NCBI GenBank assembly: GCA_002104945.1
Contig: MCFH01000097.1
Location: 21,001 to 85,000, forward strand
Direction of reading: 5' to 3'
DNA: 64,000 nucleotides
Source: Piromyces finnis
Lineage: Eukaryota; Neocallimastigomycota; Neocallimastigomycetes; Neocallimastigales; Neocallimastigaceae
Part shown: positions 47,147-60,246 of the stretch, piece after piece
Numbering within the stretch: the stretch's first letter is position 1
Layout: each line of letters begins with the position of its first letter
Translations under genes and position numbers: made by a program
The notes under the pieces: generated by a model
Seen by the model: the letters and a program-made list of their open reading frames with translations, nothing else
Told to the model about the DNA's origin: nothing
Databases searched by the model: none

Positions 47147-50100
47147 TTGCTCCTTTTAACTCTTGTTCTTTCAAATCTTCCCTTCTTTTTGTATATGGCT
47201 CTAGCTGTGATATATGGAATACTGGATGGAGATGTAGACTATCAGGAAGTTCCAGCCTGTAATTCATTCTCTCCCTTTTTTCTAAAATACGAAAAGGTCC
47301 TAAGTATTGTGATGAAAGTTTTTTGGAAGGTTCATTAGAAAAATAGTATCTTTTCAGCATAACTAAATCATTAACTTGAAGTGAAGGACCTGAGGATTTT
47401 TTAGAATCGCCAAATTTCTTGAAATCTTCCTTAGCTTTAATGAGATGGAGACGAAGTGCATCAAAATGTGCAGCCCAATTCCTTGTTAGAACTGAGGCGT
47501 TGTCCTTAAGAAGTATAGGAGGAGAGTCAATAAAGAAGTTAGGGTGAAAACCGTAATTGGCATGAAAGGGTGTTTGCTTAATTGACCTGTGAATAGAATT
47601 GTTGTATGCAATCTCGCATAATGGAAGATAATAACACCATTCATTTTGAGAAGAGGAACAATAACACCTAAGATATTGTTCGATAACAGCATTTGCTCTT
47701 TCAACTTGCCCATTTGATTGTTGGTGATGGGCAGTAGCTAGACTAGGTTTAGCATGTAACGCCGAGCATAAAGAGGTCCAAAATTGGGAGGAAAATTGTG
47801 AGCCATGGTTGGATACTATTATTTTAGGGAATCCATGAAATTTAAAAACTTGGAATAACAAGAGCTTGGCAGTAAGATCGGCAGAGGGGACGTCAGCACA
47901 AGGAACCAAATGAACCATTTTTGTTAAATGGTCTGAGGCAACCATGATACAAGTGCAATCTTGAGACGGAGGCAAAGAGACTATGAAGTCAATACCGATT
48001 ACTTCCCAGGGTTTTGTAGGAGTAGGAAGTGGCAATAGTTTGCCATAAGGTTTATGCCTCCGTATTTTACTTTTACTACAGATGTCGCACGAAAGCACAT
48101 AATTAGTTATGTCCTTTTTCATATTCGGCCACCAGTAAAATCTTTTAAGTTTTTCAAAGGTTCTATCTACACCCTGATGGCCACTTGTTGGAGCATCATG
48201 GAAGGACTTAAGAAGTCTAACCTTGAGTGAGGATGGAACAATGATGCGTTTTTGGAAATGTAGAACACCATCGACGAGGCTGAACAAAGAACTTTTAAAA
48301 CCGTCAGAGTTTGATTTGACTTTAGCCAAAGTTTCCCTACAAAATTTATCAGACTTCTGCGCTTTAATGATATTATCCAAATTATCTGTCATAGAACAGC
48401 AGAAAACATTATCTTTTAAAATGACTTCGGGTTCAGATGGCAAATGGAGTTTATAGTCCGGGCGTCTAGACAAAGCATCTGGTTTTCCACTTTTAGCGCC
48501 TGGTCTGTAAGCAATCCTAAAGTCAAATTTTGATAGAAAAAGACTCCATCGGATTTGTCTTTGATTTAGGTGTTGGGGCTTTTTAAGGTATAACAGATTT
48601 TTGTGATCCGTTATAACTTGAACAGGAAACTTGGATCCTTCTAGGTGGTGTCTCCAGATGTCAAAAGCAGTTATTATTGCGAGAAGTTCTTTATCATATA
48701 TTGTATAATTAACTTCTGCTTTATTTAAAGATCTGGAGTGAAAAGCAACTGGATGTAATTGGTTATCCATGTCACTGACCTGGGATAAGACACAGCCAAC
48801 AGCGAAGTCACTTGCGTCTGTTTCCACAGTGAATACCTTCTCTGGGTCAGGAAAGATCAATATTTCACCGACTCTAAAAGCTTCTTTTAATTTGTTGAAA
48901 GCATCTTCGGCGGCTTTATCCCATATGAAGTCGTTGTCTTTCTTTAGGAGTTTCCGGAGAGGTTCCATGTTAGAGGCGAAGTCCTTGATGAACTTCCTAT
49001 AAAAGTTGCAGAGTCCTAGGAAACTTTGTAGTTCCTTAACATTTTTTGGCGTGGGCCACTCTATAATAGATTTAACTTTATTTTTGTCCATAGCAAGTCC
49101 ATTAGTGGAAATTGTAAAGCCTAAGAACGTAGTTTACGTGACATGAAAGTCACACTTCTCTAATTTAACATATAACCCATTTTTTAGAAGTAAATCAAGA
49201 ACCAGTCGGACATGATTTATATGTTCTTCCAAGGAGCGTGAGTAGATGATAATATCATCTAGGTATACTTGGGCGAACAGACCTATGGTGTCATTTAGTA
49301 CATCTTGAACAAAGCGTTGGAATACGGATGGTGCATTTCGGAGACCAAAAGGCATAACCAAGTATTCGAAATGACCTAATGGTGTCCGGAATGCAGTGAG
49401 GTATTCATGACCTTCCTTGACTCGTACTAAGTTGTATGCTGATCTAAGGTCAAGTCTTGTAAATATTCTTGCATTCTTGAAGGCTTCTATTAAGTCGTTG
49501 ATTCTAGGAATAGGGTAACTATTACGGATTGTAATAGCATTCAGTCGACGGTAATCCACACAAAGTCGGAGAGATCCATCATGTTTCTTCACAAAAAGTA
49601 CCGGGGCTCCAGCAGGAGACTTGGATTTTCTTATGAATTTCTTCTCCAAATTTTCTTGAATGTATTCTTTTAAAGTGGTTAATTCTTTAACAGTCAAAGA
49701 GTAAATGGGTCCGAAATATAGTTGCCCACCTGGAATGAGATCTATTGATATGTCGTATTCGCGGTGAGGAGGTAATTTTTCCGCCTCCTTCTTTTCAAAT
49801 ACAAGATGAAATTTAGAATAAAATTTACTGATTATATTCATGTTATTCATATTATTTCTCGAGCGGTTTTCTTCCTCTTCTTGGACCATTACTGCGCACA
49901 CTTCTGTATCGAAAAGTTCATCCTCTGATATCATACCTGGAATGATAGAATCCATCGATTTCTTCCCGTCTTGTAATGGTTTATCTATCATTGAAGCAGT
50001 TATGTTTTGATTTAGGAATTTATTCCTTGTAGAGGAAGGACAGTGAGAGCCACAAAACTTTCCAATAAAGAAGATCTTATTGAGGTGGTAATTTATATAA

Positions 50101-51224
50101 GGGTTATGTAATGCTAACCAATCCCTTCCAAGGATTCCATTTATTCCTTGAAGAGACAGATTAGCTATGCAGAATTCGAAAACTTCAGAATGGTCCATAA
50201 TCTTTAGTTTGAGTGGTTTACATGTTTGTTTAATGGTCATCCCCTTTCCATTTGGGAGTTGTATATTGATGGGGGAAGCAAGGCCTGTAGTTGGTAGCTT
50301 GTGTGCATTGGCAAAGCTTTTGCAGATAAAACTTCTAGCTGATCCAGAGTCTATTAGGAGATTTACTTTTACATTTCTTCCATTAACTGATAGATAAAAT
50401 GTTGTGGTAATCGATGGTTTTCCATCTGGAGTATAGTTAGCTGAAAGAATATTGTTTTTAAATCTATCTTTTCGGAGAAAGTGTTTCCCTTGGTTCTCAT
50501 TTTTTGCTAATTCGTGTCTTCGCCTTCTGAAAGATTTCTTGTTCTTATTATTATCTCTATCCTTTCCTCGTAACTGGCTTTCCAGAAGGCACTTCTTGTC
50601 CAGGCTGATGATGATATTCGTAGCTTCAAAGAGAGTCTTAGGTTTCTCTAACTTATCGAACTCCTCTCTTACATTGTTTACTAAGCCCTTTCCTATAATA
50701 TCAGTCAGAACTTCGTCGGGCCATCCTAGACGTCCAGCCAATCTGCGAAATTCGATAGTATATTCCACAGCACCACCAAGATGAGATTGCTTGAGTTTCC
50801 ACAGCTTGTCCATAATCATATACTTTTGCTTTCTTTCAGTTCCCACGTCAAAATTTTCTAGTAAAAGATCTTTGAATTGTTGGAAATTGAGTTTTTTTAG
50901 AATGCCATCAGCTAAAAGTGAAAGACCCCACTTTCTAGCATTACCGCTGAGCTTATTTATTATAAATGAATTTTTTGATTCATCATTTTTGAAGGATTCT
51001 GGGTGTTCTTTGAAGAAAGTTTCCCCTTGTATTATTGCTTCTAAGATGTTAATAGGGTTTTTTGTTTCGTTTTCTTTGAGCAAAATTCCGTTTGGTGAGA
51101 AAAAAGCAGGAATAAAGTCAGTGATAGCTGTTATTAATTTTGAAGCAGTTTGATTATTTGGACTCTCATCTTTGTAAGAACTTGCTGTGGTACCGTTGAT
51201 ACTATCCAACTTACAATGATCCAT
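47142..51224 (-). pseudogene. gag-pol: Element 4 Gag-Pol, one nonsense codon and mutated integrase
   Basis: One frame of 1361 codons from MDHCKLDSING, interrupted by TAA at 49134-49136 after CDFHVT. The frame continues TTFLGFTIST without shift to the stop at 47142-47144. Capsid-like Gag (about 1-250, basic C-terminus, no CCHC) is followed by protease IDSGSA (near 292), RT with LRLCVDYRRLN and YLDD (near 660), and RNase H ETDASDFAVG (near 781). Integrase has an HHCC site, GIDFIV, then VSNHGS where the family has VSDRGS, and QVERAN, with a GPF tail and HISQLEPY. The second catalytic Asp of DDE is Asn (AAC, 47808-47810). Both faults make this copy inactive. The domain order is unmistakable. Confidence 0.93.
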
Positions 51225-51541
51225 ATTATTTAGTTTATATATACAATATATATAAAAAAGAAAAAAAAAAATTAGTCTTAATTATGTATGTCAATAATAT
51301 TTAATAGTAAAAAAAAAAATTATAAATGACTTTTTTCCTTTGTTAAACTGTTTAATTATCTTTTTTTTTTTTTTTTTTTTTTTTTTATAAAAATTTTTTT
51401 TTTTTTTTTGATTGGTAAAAATTTTTTTTTTTTTTTGATTGGTAAAATTTTTTTTTTTTTATATATATATATATTGTTTTGTAATATGTTTAATGTATCA
51501 ATGTATTAATATTATTGTTGTCCAATTAAACAAAATACGAG

Positions 51542-51553
51542 AAGAGTTATTAT
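51542..51553 (-). other. Self-complementary primer-binding site of element 4
   Basis: On the minus strand, ATAATAACTCTT abuts the 5' LTR and is complementary over 12 nt to AAGAGTTATTAT in the LTR (46501-46512). There is no TGG of a tRNA-primed site. It parallels element 3. Confidence 0.75.
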
Positions 51554-51757
51554 TGTAGTAATTTCTTATTATTGTTTACAGAAATTACTATCTACAATAA
51601 TATTAACGAATAATATTGTAGTATTATTATGCGGAAATAAGAAGTATTGAACAAATTAGAATAGAAAATAGAAAGTAAAAATAAAACTTATCGAGTTTAT
51701 TATAAAGATTTATAATAAACAACCAAACACAAAGAGTCAAATGGGTCGTAAGTTTTT
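51554..51757 (-). repeat. Truncated 5' LTR of element 4
   Basis: It matches 46206-46409 without visible difference, then diverges after GTAAGTTTTTT. The remaining ~740 bp of the LTR are not found further right. Confidence 0.88.
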
Positions 51758-52019
51758 TAAAATATTCTAATTTTCCTGGCTAATTAGTAACAGTTTTTAA
51801 AATAATGTTTTCTATTTCAATTTATACTATTTAATTACATTTAAGTTTGTTTATAAACAAAAATTGTTTATATTTTACATTTTTAAAATTTAATTAAATA
51901 TTTATATTTTACATTATCTTAATTGTTTGCTATTTTAATTTAATATTAGATTTATAATAAAATTTTTAAGTCAGAGTTTATATTGATTGATTATTTATAA
52001 ATTTTATTCTTTATTAGAA
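51758..52019. other. Unclassified A/T-rich junction
   Basis: About 260 bp between the truncated LTR and repeat R1, with no recognised feature. Confidence 0.4.
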
Positions 52020-52429
52020 ATGATACGGTAAGAATATTATCTTAATTCTATAAATGAAATATAGAAAGTGATAATATCTGTATCTAAAAAAAATATTTAA
52101 TAAATAAAAAATAAAGAAAATAAAAATAAATGGTTTTTATACTTGTTCATTTTCAAGTATTAGTTAGTTTTATAAAATAAATTTATTTAATTATAAATTT
52201 TGATATTTAATAGCTCTCGTATTATTAAATATATATATATATTTTATTATTAATACATCTCGTATGTATATGAACATAATTATAAATATTATTTTAATAA
52301 ATTTAATATTATTATCTAATTTTAACGGATTATTAGGAACATCTTTTAAAATGAATGTTTTCTATTACTATTTATACAAAATTATTATTTTAAAGTATAA
52401 CTATAAACAAATATAAACTATTTAATTTA

Positions 52430-52460
<31 letters not shown>

Positions 52461-52522
52461 TTTACATTTATAATTTTTAATTTAATAATTTTATACATGT
52501 TAAATATTTTAATTTTTATCTT
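52020..52522 (+). repeat. Repeat family R1, plus orientation
   Basis: It starts TGATACGGTAAG and is the best reference copy: AAATATAGAAAGTGATAATA, TTTTTATACTTGTTCATTTT and GGATTATTAGGAACATC in order. It ends at a (TTA)n tract. Confidence 0.6.
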
Positions 52523-52797
<275 letters not shown>

Positions 52798-53485
52798 GTT
52801 AAGGATCTAAGATGAATTTAGGTAAGTTAGGTCAGAATGCCCTAACCCTACTTATTAATTTAATATAAATTATGTATTATTATAATACTTTTATTTATTA
52901 ATAAATTTATTAATACATCTTATTAACCAAATATTTTATTAATTCACTAAGTAGAGTTATCAAACTTAATGATTTCTCGAAAAGTTCAATTGTTGAATCA
53001 ATTTCGAGTATTTATAATTTTTAAATCAATTAATAAATGATTAATCTATTTAATAAGTTACATTAATTATAAAATACATGATTTCAATTTTAATATAATT
53101 AACTATTCTATAAATTAAAATATATTAAATATTTATATAATGACTTTAAGCTTATGACTTGCCTTTATTTAATTGCTTAAACCATTTCAATCATTTGAGG
53201 GAGGAATGACTAACTATTTCATTTATTTAAATTTCCTTCCACATCAAATGAACAAAGAGATATTATTTAAACTTTAATAAATATAAAATCTTAATAATTA
53301 TAATTAATAGAAATCTCTAAAAATATTGTTTAATAATGTTTTATAAAATTATTACTCCTAATTAATTAAATGTATAAAACATTATTTAAATAAATTATCA
53401 TGAATCCACTAATATTCATGACATTATTGTTATTATTATTAATTTGTAATTTATAAATTTAATTATTTATTTGAGAGAACAAGTA
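52798..53485. other. A/T-rich region upstream of tRNA-Trp
   Basis: No open frame. A slightly less A/T-rich stretch at 53150-53250 (GAGGGAGGAATGAC) may be repeat debris. No LTR end lies 17 bp before the tRNA. Confidence 0.45.
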
Positions 53486-53557
53486 GGAGGGTTGGCGCAA
53501 CGGTAGCGCGTCCGCCTCCAGAGCGGAAGGTTGGGTGTTCGAATCACTCACTCTCCA
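53486..53557 (+). tRNA. tRNA-Trp (CCA)
   Basis: 72 nt. Acceptor GGAGGGT pairs with ACTCTCC (one G:T), D-arm TGGCGCAACGGTAGCG, anticodon loop CTCCAGA giving CCA, and T-arm GGGTGTTCGAATCACTC. No intron. Confidence 0.93.
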
Positions 53558-55669
53558 TTTTTAATTAATAGTATTATTGCTAATTGGAAAAATTATAATT
53601 ATTTAATAAACCAGAGCAATAAAGCTTAATTAAAACAAATCAAATATGTATTTCTTGATCCAATTTGAATATATCCCTATTTTTAATACTACATTATATA
53701 TGTTAAAGTAATTTAAAATAAAGTGAAAGTAAAAAATAAAATATTTTTATAGTTATTTTGAATAAATTTACTTGTTCCATAAATTTAAATATTTATCAAA
53801 ATTTTGTTTTTATTTAAACAATTTTTTATTTAATTACTCCACGAATCGTATTTAATGAATTTATGAAATAATCTTTTATTAAAATGTAAAAATCATTACT
53901 TAATCATTAATACTTATTATTAAATAATCTCAAAGATATACATTATATTTATAGAATAAATATTAATTTTAAAATGTTTTTTATTATGATTTTTAATATA
54001 TGTATGAATATTTACTAGTTATATAATTAAAATTATAATTATATAATCTTTACAAAAAATTAAAAACTGAGTTTATTTCTTTTATTATATGCATTATCAA
54101 GATTTAATGAAAATGAAATAAAGGATTCCATATAATATATAAATAATAATTAAACATTATATTTAAAAACATATTATAAGCTATATAATGACTAATCACT
54201 TAATTGATAATGATAAAATACGAAAAAATAGTGAGTGTTTATTAAAAACATTTTTACCAAAATAAATAAATAAATAAATAAATTAATGAATGAATGAATG
54301 ACTAATAAGAAAAAACTATAAATTTTTAATGATTAAACTAACTTTGATTATATAATTTGCTATAAAATAGTAATTAAATTTACCAATATAAAATCATAAC
54401 TGATTTAATTAAGAGTAAGTTTTTATAAAACCAAAATTAAAAGTAATTTACTTCAAATCAAAAATTTCCATTACTTTACTTTTTATTACTACTTGCTGTA
54501 TGTAACAACGAATGTTCCTTTAATTAATTATAAATAATAATTTAAATTAAAAATGTGTTTATTTTTAAAATTAAAATTTATATATTTTCATAAAGTAGTG
54601 TCTTTTTTTTTTTTTTTTTTAGGCATTTTTAAAATTTAAATTTAAAAAATTTATATGAAAGCATGTAAATATTTTGTTATTTTTAATGTTTAAATCAGTT
54701 ATTCATAATACTTTATGAAGAAATAATGAAAAAATCAATTTGAAAAATTAACAAAAAGTAGTATTTTTAAAATAGATCTTTCATAGTGTGTTGTGCTTAA
54801 TAAAATGAATATAATATATTCTATGTTATTAACTTAGCAATGTAAAGTATACTACATAATAAATTTCAAGTTTATTCATATATAAATATTTTCAATTTTA
54901 TTTATTATTGTTTAAATAGCATTAATATAAAATTTTTAATTATTACTATTTCTTTTAAGTTTAAATTTATTAATAGAATGCTAGATACAAGAAACAAAAA
55001 TATTTTTTTTCTTAACTTTTTTTTAATTATTACAAAACAAAATAATAAAATTTATAAAAGGGTTTTCTGTTTTTCTACCACTATTATAATTATATCTAAT
55101 TCAAGTCAAAATATGTGTAATTTTTAGTTATTTAATATTTATACATAAAAGCAATTTTTTAATATCACATATTAAAGTATCAAAGTATAAAAATATAAAG
55201 ATATAAAAATATAAAAATATAAAGATATAAAAATATAAAGATATAAAAATATAAAGATATAAAAATATAAAAATATAAAAATACAAATATATAAATATAT
55301 AAAAATATAAAAATATAAAAAAAATTAATGATTTAATATATAATTCATTTTTCTTAAATATTGTTTTAGTTTTTTATTTATTCTTTATTAGAACAGAAAA
55401 CACAATTCCACATAATAAATTATACTATACTATACTATACTATACTATACTATACTATACTATACTATACTATACTATACTATACTATACTATACTATTA
55501 TTCATTATTATGATTTTTCAATTTTATTATTTTATTACTATACTAGAAAAAAAAATTATAAAATTATTTATTTAAATAAACGAATTATATATTTATAAAA
55601 TAAGAAATGTATATATGATAATTAAATAAAACTACTATCTTAAATGAACATTCTATAAAATAAAATCCT
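53558..55669. other. A/T-rich intergenic region with tandem repeats
   Basis: No gene seen. It holds an imperfect 10-bp repeat (ATATAAAAAT/ATATAAAGAT) at about 55180-55320 and a pentanucleotide (ACTAT)n at about 55421-55498. Confidence 0.65.
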
Positions 55670-55743
55670 CACTCACGGCGGGACTCGAACCCGCAATCTT
55701 CAGATTAGAAGTCTGACGCCCTATCCAATTAGGCTACGCGAGC
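55670..55743 (-). tRNA. tRNA-Arg (TCT), copy 1
   Basis: 74 nt on the minus strand. Acceptor GCTCGCG, D-arm TAGCCTAATTGGATAGGGC, anticodon loop CTTCTAA giving TCT, and T-arm GCGGGTTCGAGTCCCGC. The tRNA sequence is identical to copy 2 at 62195-62268. It lies 9 bp downstream of tRNA-Glu on the same strand. Confidence 0.94.
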
Positions 55744-55752
55744 TTCAAAGAC

Positions 55753-55824
55753 TTCCGCATCGGTGAATCGAACCCCGGCCGCCACGGTGAAAGCGTGGAA
55801 TCCTAGCCACTGGACCAATGCGGA
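55753..55824 (-). tRNA. tRNA-Glu (TTC)
   Basis: 72 nt on the minus strand. Acceptor TCCGCAT pairs with ATGCGGA, D-arm TGGTCCAGTGGCTAGGA, anticodon loop CTTTCAC giving TTC, and T-arm with GGTTCGATTC. Only 9 bp separate it from tRNA-Arg downstream. Confidence 0.95.
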
Positions 55825-56575
55825 TACTCTTTATCTATAACGGATTAATATTACTAAATGCTATAATATATAATCACATATATTTATGTTAATTTATCAT
55901 ATGATATGATATTTCATGTGATATAATTTATTTACTAATATTATATTATAAAATACTATAAAATATTGATAATTACTTTATATTTAAATAATATTTTATA
56001 TATTTAAATAATATTTTATATATTTTATATAATATTTTATATATTTTATATAATATTTTATATATTTTATATATTTTATATAATATTTTATATATTTTAT
56101 ATATTTTATATTTATATAATATTTTATATTTAAATAATTAACATGTATTATTATAGTAAGTAAATAATATTATTAATTAATATTTAATAATATTAATTAA
56201 TAATAGTTAATACATATTAATAATATTATAAAAGAAAACATGTAAACAAACGCTAATACTTTAGCGTTAGTATTAAAGTAAAATATTATAATAAATAATT
56301 AATAATATAGAATAATTATATTTAAAGTAGGTAAAGATAGTTTATATTAGTAAGAGAAATAAGATGATAAACATTTATTATTATATATAACTAAATGACT
56401 TTATTCATTGTTTAATTACTAATTTATTTATAAATTTTAATATAAAAATATTATTTATACTATTAGCTCGTATGAGAGGTTGTTACTTATTTATTAGTAT
56501 AATATTTTTTTATATAAAATAATATATAAATCTATTCCTCTTATAGAAAATATAATAAACCTTTTACAATAATTT
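55825..56575. other. A/T-rich intergenic region
   Basis: Dominated by ATATTTTATAT-type repeats (about 55985-56125). No gene or RNA recognised. Confidence 0.55.
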
Positions 56576-56830
56576 TGATATAAGGATGATATTATCTTAA
56601 TTATATAAATATAAATGAATATAGAAAGTGATAATATTTGTATCTAAAATTTAATAAATAAATTATTAAAAATAAATAAAGAAAAATAAATTAAAAAATT
56701 AACGATTTTTATACTTGTTCATTTCAAGTGTTAGTTAATTTTTAAAATATAAAATATACTATATTTAATTATAAAAATTATAGTATTATTTAATAACTCT
56801 TGTATTATTAGATAATTAAAAATTACTACA
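56576..56830 (+). repeat. Truncated copy of repeat family R1
   Basis: It starts TGATATAAGGATGATATT and runs through TTTTATACTTGTTCATTTCA and AATAACTCTTGTATTATT to the minisatellite at 56843. Confidence 0.6.
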
Positions 56831-56842
56831 TTTGGTATGTAT

Positions 56843-57104
56843 TATAGAAATAATTATAAAAATTATAGAAATTATAAAAATTATAGAAATTATAAAAATT
56901 ATAAAAATTATAGAAATTATAAAAATTATAGAAATTATAAAAATTATAGAAATTATAAAAATTATAGAAATTATAAAAATTATAGAAATTATAAAAATTA
57001 TAGAAATTATAAAAATTATAGAAATTATAGAAATTATAAAAATTATAGAAATTATAAAAATTATAGAAATTATAAAAATTATAGAAATTATAAAAATTAT
57101 AAAA
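56843..57104. repeat. 18-bp minisatellite (ATTATAGAAATTATAAAA)n
   Basis: About 14 units of an 18-bp repeat with a few half-unit variants. Because 18 is divisible by three, it keeps frames open (Lys-Asn-Tyr and Ile-Glu/Lys repeats); these are not genes. Confidence 0.92.
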
Positions 57105-58689
57105 AAATTTTTTTTTTTTTTCTTATGACTTTATAATTATTATGTACAAATATAATACGAGGTTTTAAAAAAAGGTATATGTAATTAATACATATTTAAT
57201 TTATAGAATAGACAATTAATATAAATAATTGATCATGTATTAAATTTAAAATGTAATCTTTAAAAATAGAGAGGGTGTAAATACTCGAAAAAAATTCCTA
57301 TCATTAGGAATCTCGAGAATTCATTAATTTAAATATTTTTACTCTAATAATTACAATAACAATAAACTTTATAATACATTATAATTTATTTGCATATATT
57401 ATAATAGTAATATAATGTATAACAAGCGTATATGTAAAATAAATCATTCAAAATATACATATATATCACTTTTTAAGTATATTTAAAATTTAAAATATAT
57501 TTGAATACGTGTCATTTTCTTTCAGAATTCAATTATATAATTCTTCTATTTAAACAAGCTTTAAACAATACTTTTCATTGTTTAAAAAAGAAAGTTTAAT
57601 TAGTTAGTCTGATAATTAATTGTAATCTTTATCAATTACTATATTAAATTAAATAAAACATTCGGATTAAATTACGTTCTAACTACTACAACTCGACAGT
57701 CAATTAATATAGAGTTAAAATAATGATAAACTAATAGCAAGTTTAATTTTACTAATATATTTAATTAATAATAAATTTAATTAATATTAAATTAATATGT
57801 ACTAATATATATTATAATTAATAATTAAATAATTTAAATACCACTCTTAAAGTTATAATCAAGCTCCATATTGGATAAAATAAGTAATGGCTCATTTTAG
57901 GAGTAGTTTAGTGAATATTAGTAAGTAAATAAATAATTAATTAATTTATTTTTATAAATGAGATAACTATATTTGAAGTTTTAGAGTAAATGCTTATTTT
58001 GACATAGTTTGGATTTAAAACTCAGCAAGTTAAATTAAATAATTAGTTTAATACTTTTTTCTTATTGAAGATGGCTTGAGGCTAATGACATCTATATAAA
58101 AATATTATTAGCATTAGCATTTTTATTTTCCGGAAATGATCTAAATACCAACTTAAGTTAAATTGTATCAAGAAATTTTATTGTAAACTTAAAATAGATT
58201 TAGGTTAAGAAAATAAATGACTAACTCTAAAGGTTTATAATTTTTGAAAAAATATTATTTTTATATATGAATAATATAATATAAATTATTACAATTTTAA
58301 TTTAGCTATTATAATTATTATAAATGTTATAAATGCTTAATATCTCAAATTGTTAAAATATAAAATTTTTTGTAAATTTCTAAATTTTTAAATTTTTAAT
58401 AATATAAAATTTTTGAAAATTTAATAAAAAGGATTAGAATAATTTTATTTATTATATACTTAAAAAAGCTTAACCTTTATATTAAAAATTTTTAAATTAA
58501 AAAAAAAAATATATATTTTTAAATTTATATATGTATTATTATGAAACATACTGTTGATATAAATGAAATAAAATAAATTAAATATAATACCAATAGCATT
58601 AAATAAAAATAGCAATATGAAATAACATAATATAAAGAAAGTTTAAAAAAAAAATAAAAATAAAGAAAATAAATAATATTATATATATA
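57105..58689. other. Unclassified A/T-rich region
   Basis: Scattered less A/T-rich words (near 57270-57320, 57660-57710, 57840-58100) suggest decayed repeat copies, but no partner or open frame was found. Confidence 0.4.
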
Positions 58690-58693
58690 TATA

Positions 58694-59094
58694 TTTTTAT
58701 TTTTTTTTCATTGTTTTTATTATTTACTCTATTTTCATAACAAGTATTATTTTTATTTTTTTTTCATTGTTTTTATTATTTACTCTATTTTCATAACAAG
58801 TATTATTTTTATTTTTTTTTCATTGTTTTTATTATTTACTCTATTTTCATAACAAGTATTATTTTTATTTTTTTTTCATTGTTTTTATTATTTACTCTAT
58901 TTTCATAACAAGTATTATTTTTATTTTTTTTTCATTGTTTTTATTATTTACTCTATTTTCATAACAAATATTATTTTTATTTTTTTTTCATTGTTTTTAT
59001 TATTTACTCTATTTTCATAACAAGTATTATTTTTATTTTTTTTTTCATTGTTTTTATTATTTACTCTATTTTCATAACAAGTATTATTTTTATT
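58694..59094. repeat. 56-bp minisatellite, about seven units
   Basis: A unit containing ACTCTATTTTCATAACAAGT repeats every 56 bp with almost no change (one AACAAAT variant near 58966, one extra T near 59040). It is non-coding. Confidence 0.92.
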
Positions 59095-59452
59095 CTTTTT
59101 ATTAAAATAAATTATTAATATATTATTTATAGCGTTTAACTAGCTTGTCATATTATTTTAAGTTACTTTATATAAAAATAACGTATCAATATTAAAGGCT
59201 TATTGTATTATAGATAAAAAGAAATAAGCTCTACAATATTAAAATGTAAAGACATTAATTTGATTCAAAATTAATTTCAAATAGCACTTATCTAATTTAA
59301 CTTTTAAAATTAATACTAATAATTTAAAAATTCAAATAATTTATTTAAAATAATTAAAAATTTATAAATGTCAATTTTTATGGGTAAAAATTTTTGAAAA
59401 GGTTAAAACATCAGAGTATAAAAATATTATATTGCTTCAATTAATAAAAAAC

Positions 59453-59525
59453 TGCGAAGTGTGAGGTTCGAACTCACGACCTTAAGATTATGAGACTTAC
59501 GCGCTGCCGACTGCGCCAACTTCGC
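59453..59525 (-). tRNA. Elongator tRNA-Met (CAT)
   Basis: 73 nt on the minus strand. Acceptor GCGAAGT pairs with ACTTCGC, D-arm TGGCGCAGTCGGCAGCGC, anticodon loop CTCATAA giving CAT, and T-arm GTGAGTTCGAACCTCAC with a normal T-loop. It lacks initiator features. Its 3' end is complementary over 19 nt to the primer-binding site of element 1. Confidence 0.95.
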
Positions 59526-60246
59526 TTTACACTTTTTTTTCGTGAAAATTTTATTAACTAAATTATAAAAACTATATAAATTTTTTATATGTGTGTCAAA
59601 ATCTCAATTCATGAAATTCGACATTTCATGAAATTTCATAATTTTGAAATTATTAATTAAATTAATTAAAATATTAATTTAATAATATTTTACTAATAAT
59701 AGTTGATTTAATATAAATATTAATTGGGAAGCTATTTATTATCCGGAGATAAATAGTGTAACAATTAATTAATATTAAACAAACCAATTAGTAAAATATG
59801 ATTCATTTAAACAATTATTAATATTATTTTTAACAACTTATTAATATCAATATTTAAAGAAAATTATATTTTTATATTATTATATTATTATATTTTATTA
59901 ATATTTATATTTATATTATTATACATGTATAACTTAAAAATATTATTATTATTATACTTTATTAATATCAATATTATATTAAAAATGAAAGTATAAATAA
60001 GTTGAACAAAGAACGATTTTAAGAAGTTCTTTGTGAGATTATTAATACTCTTTTTTTATATAGTAAATTCAATATTTAAAAATTAATAATTAATATTTAT
60101 ATATTAATAAAAAGCTGAATAAAATAATTCTTTAAAAACTATATTTATTATTCCTTATCTTAACACTTACTTTACTATATAATTAAGCCTATCCTAACCT
60201 AGTAGACTTAATTATAAACTTAAATCCACTTAGATTCTTGACAATG
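59526..60246. other. A/T-rich region with no gene seen
   Basis: Short palindromic words (TTCATGAAATTCGACATTTCATGAA near 59608-59635, given here by position) and TTAT repeats. Nothing else was recognised. Confidence 0.4.

Larger units (their letters stand above)
46206..51757 (-). mobile_element. Element 4: Ty3/gypsy retrotransposon inserted upstream of tRNA-Val
   Basis: Minus strand. The 3' LTR is 46206-47146 (941 bp). One gag-pol frame is broken by a single stop (47142-51224). A self-complementary primer site is at 51542-51553, and the 5' LTR is present only for its first ~204 bp (51554-51757), identical to the 3' LTR by eye. The rest of the 5' LTR is missing and replaced by unrelated A/T-rich DNA. 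Coding DNA here is visibly much richer in G+C than elements 1 and 2. Gag has no zinc knuckle and Pol has no chromodomain. Confidence 0.92.

Noticed and set aside
56832-57136. Repetitive proteins with Lys-Asn-Tyr or Ile-Ile-Glu units
   Set aside because: Products of an 18-bp minisatellite that stays open in several frames.
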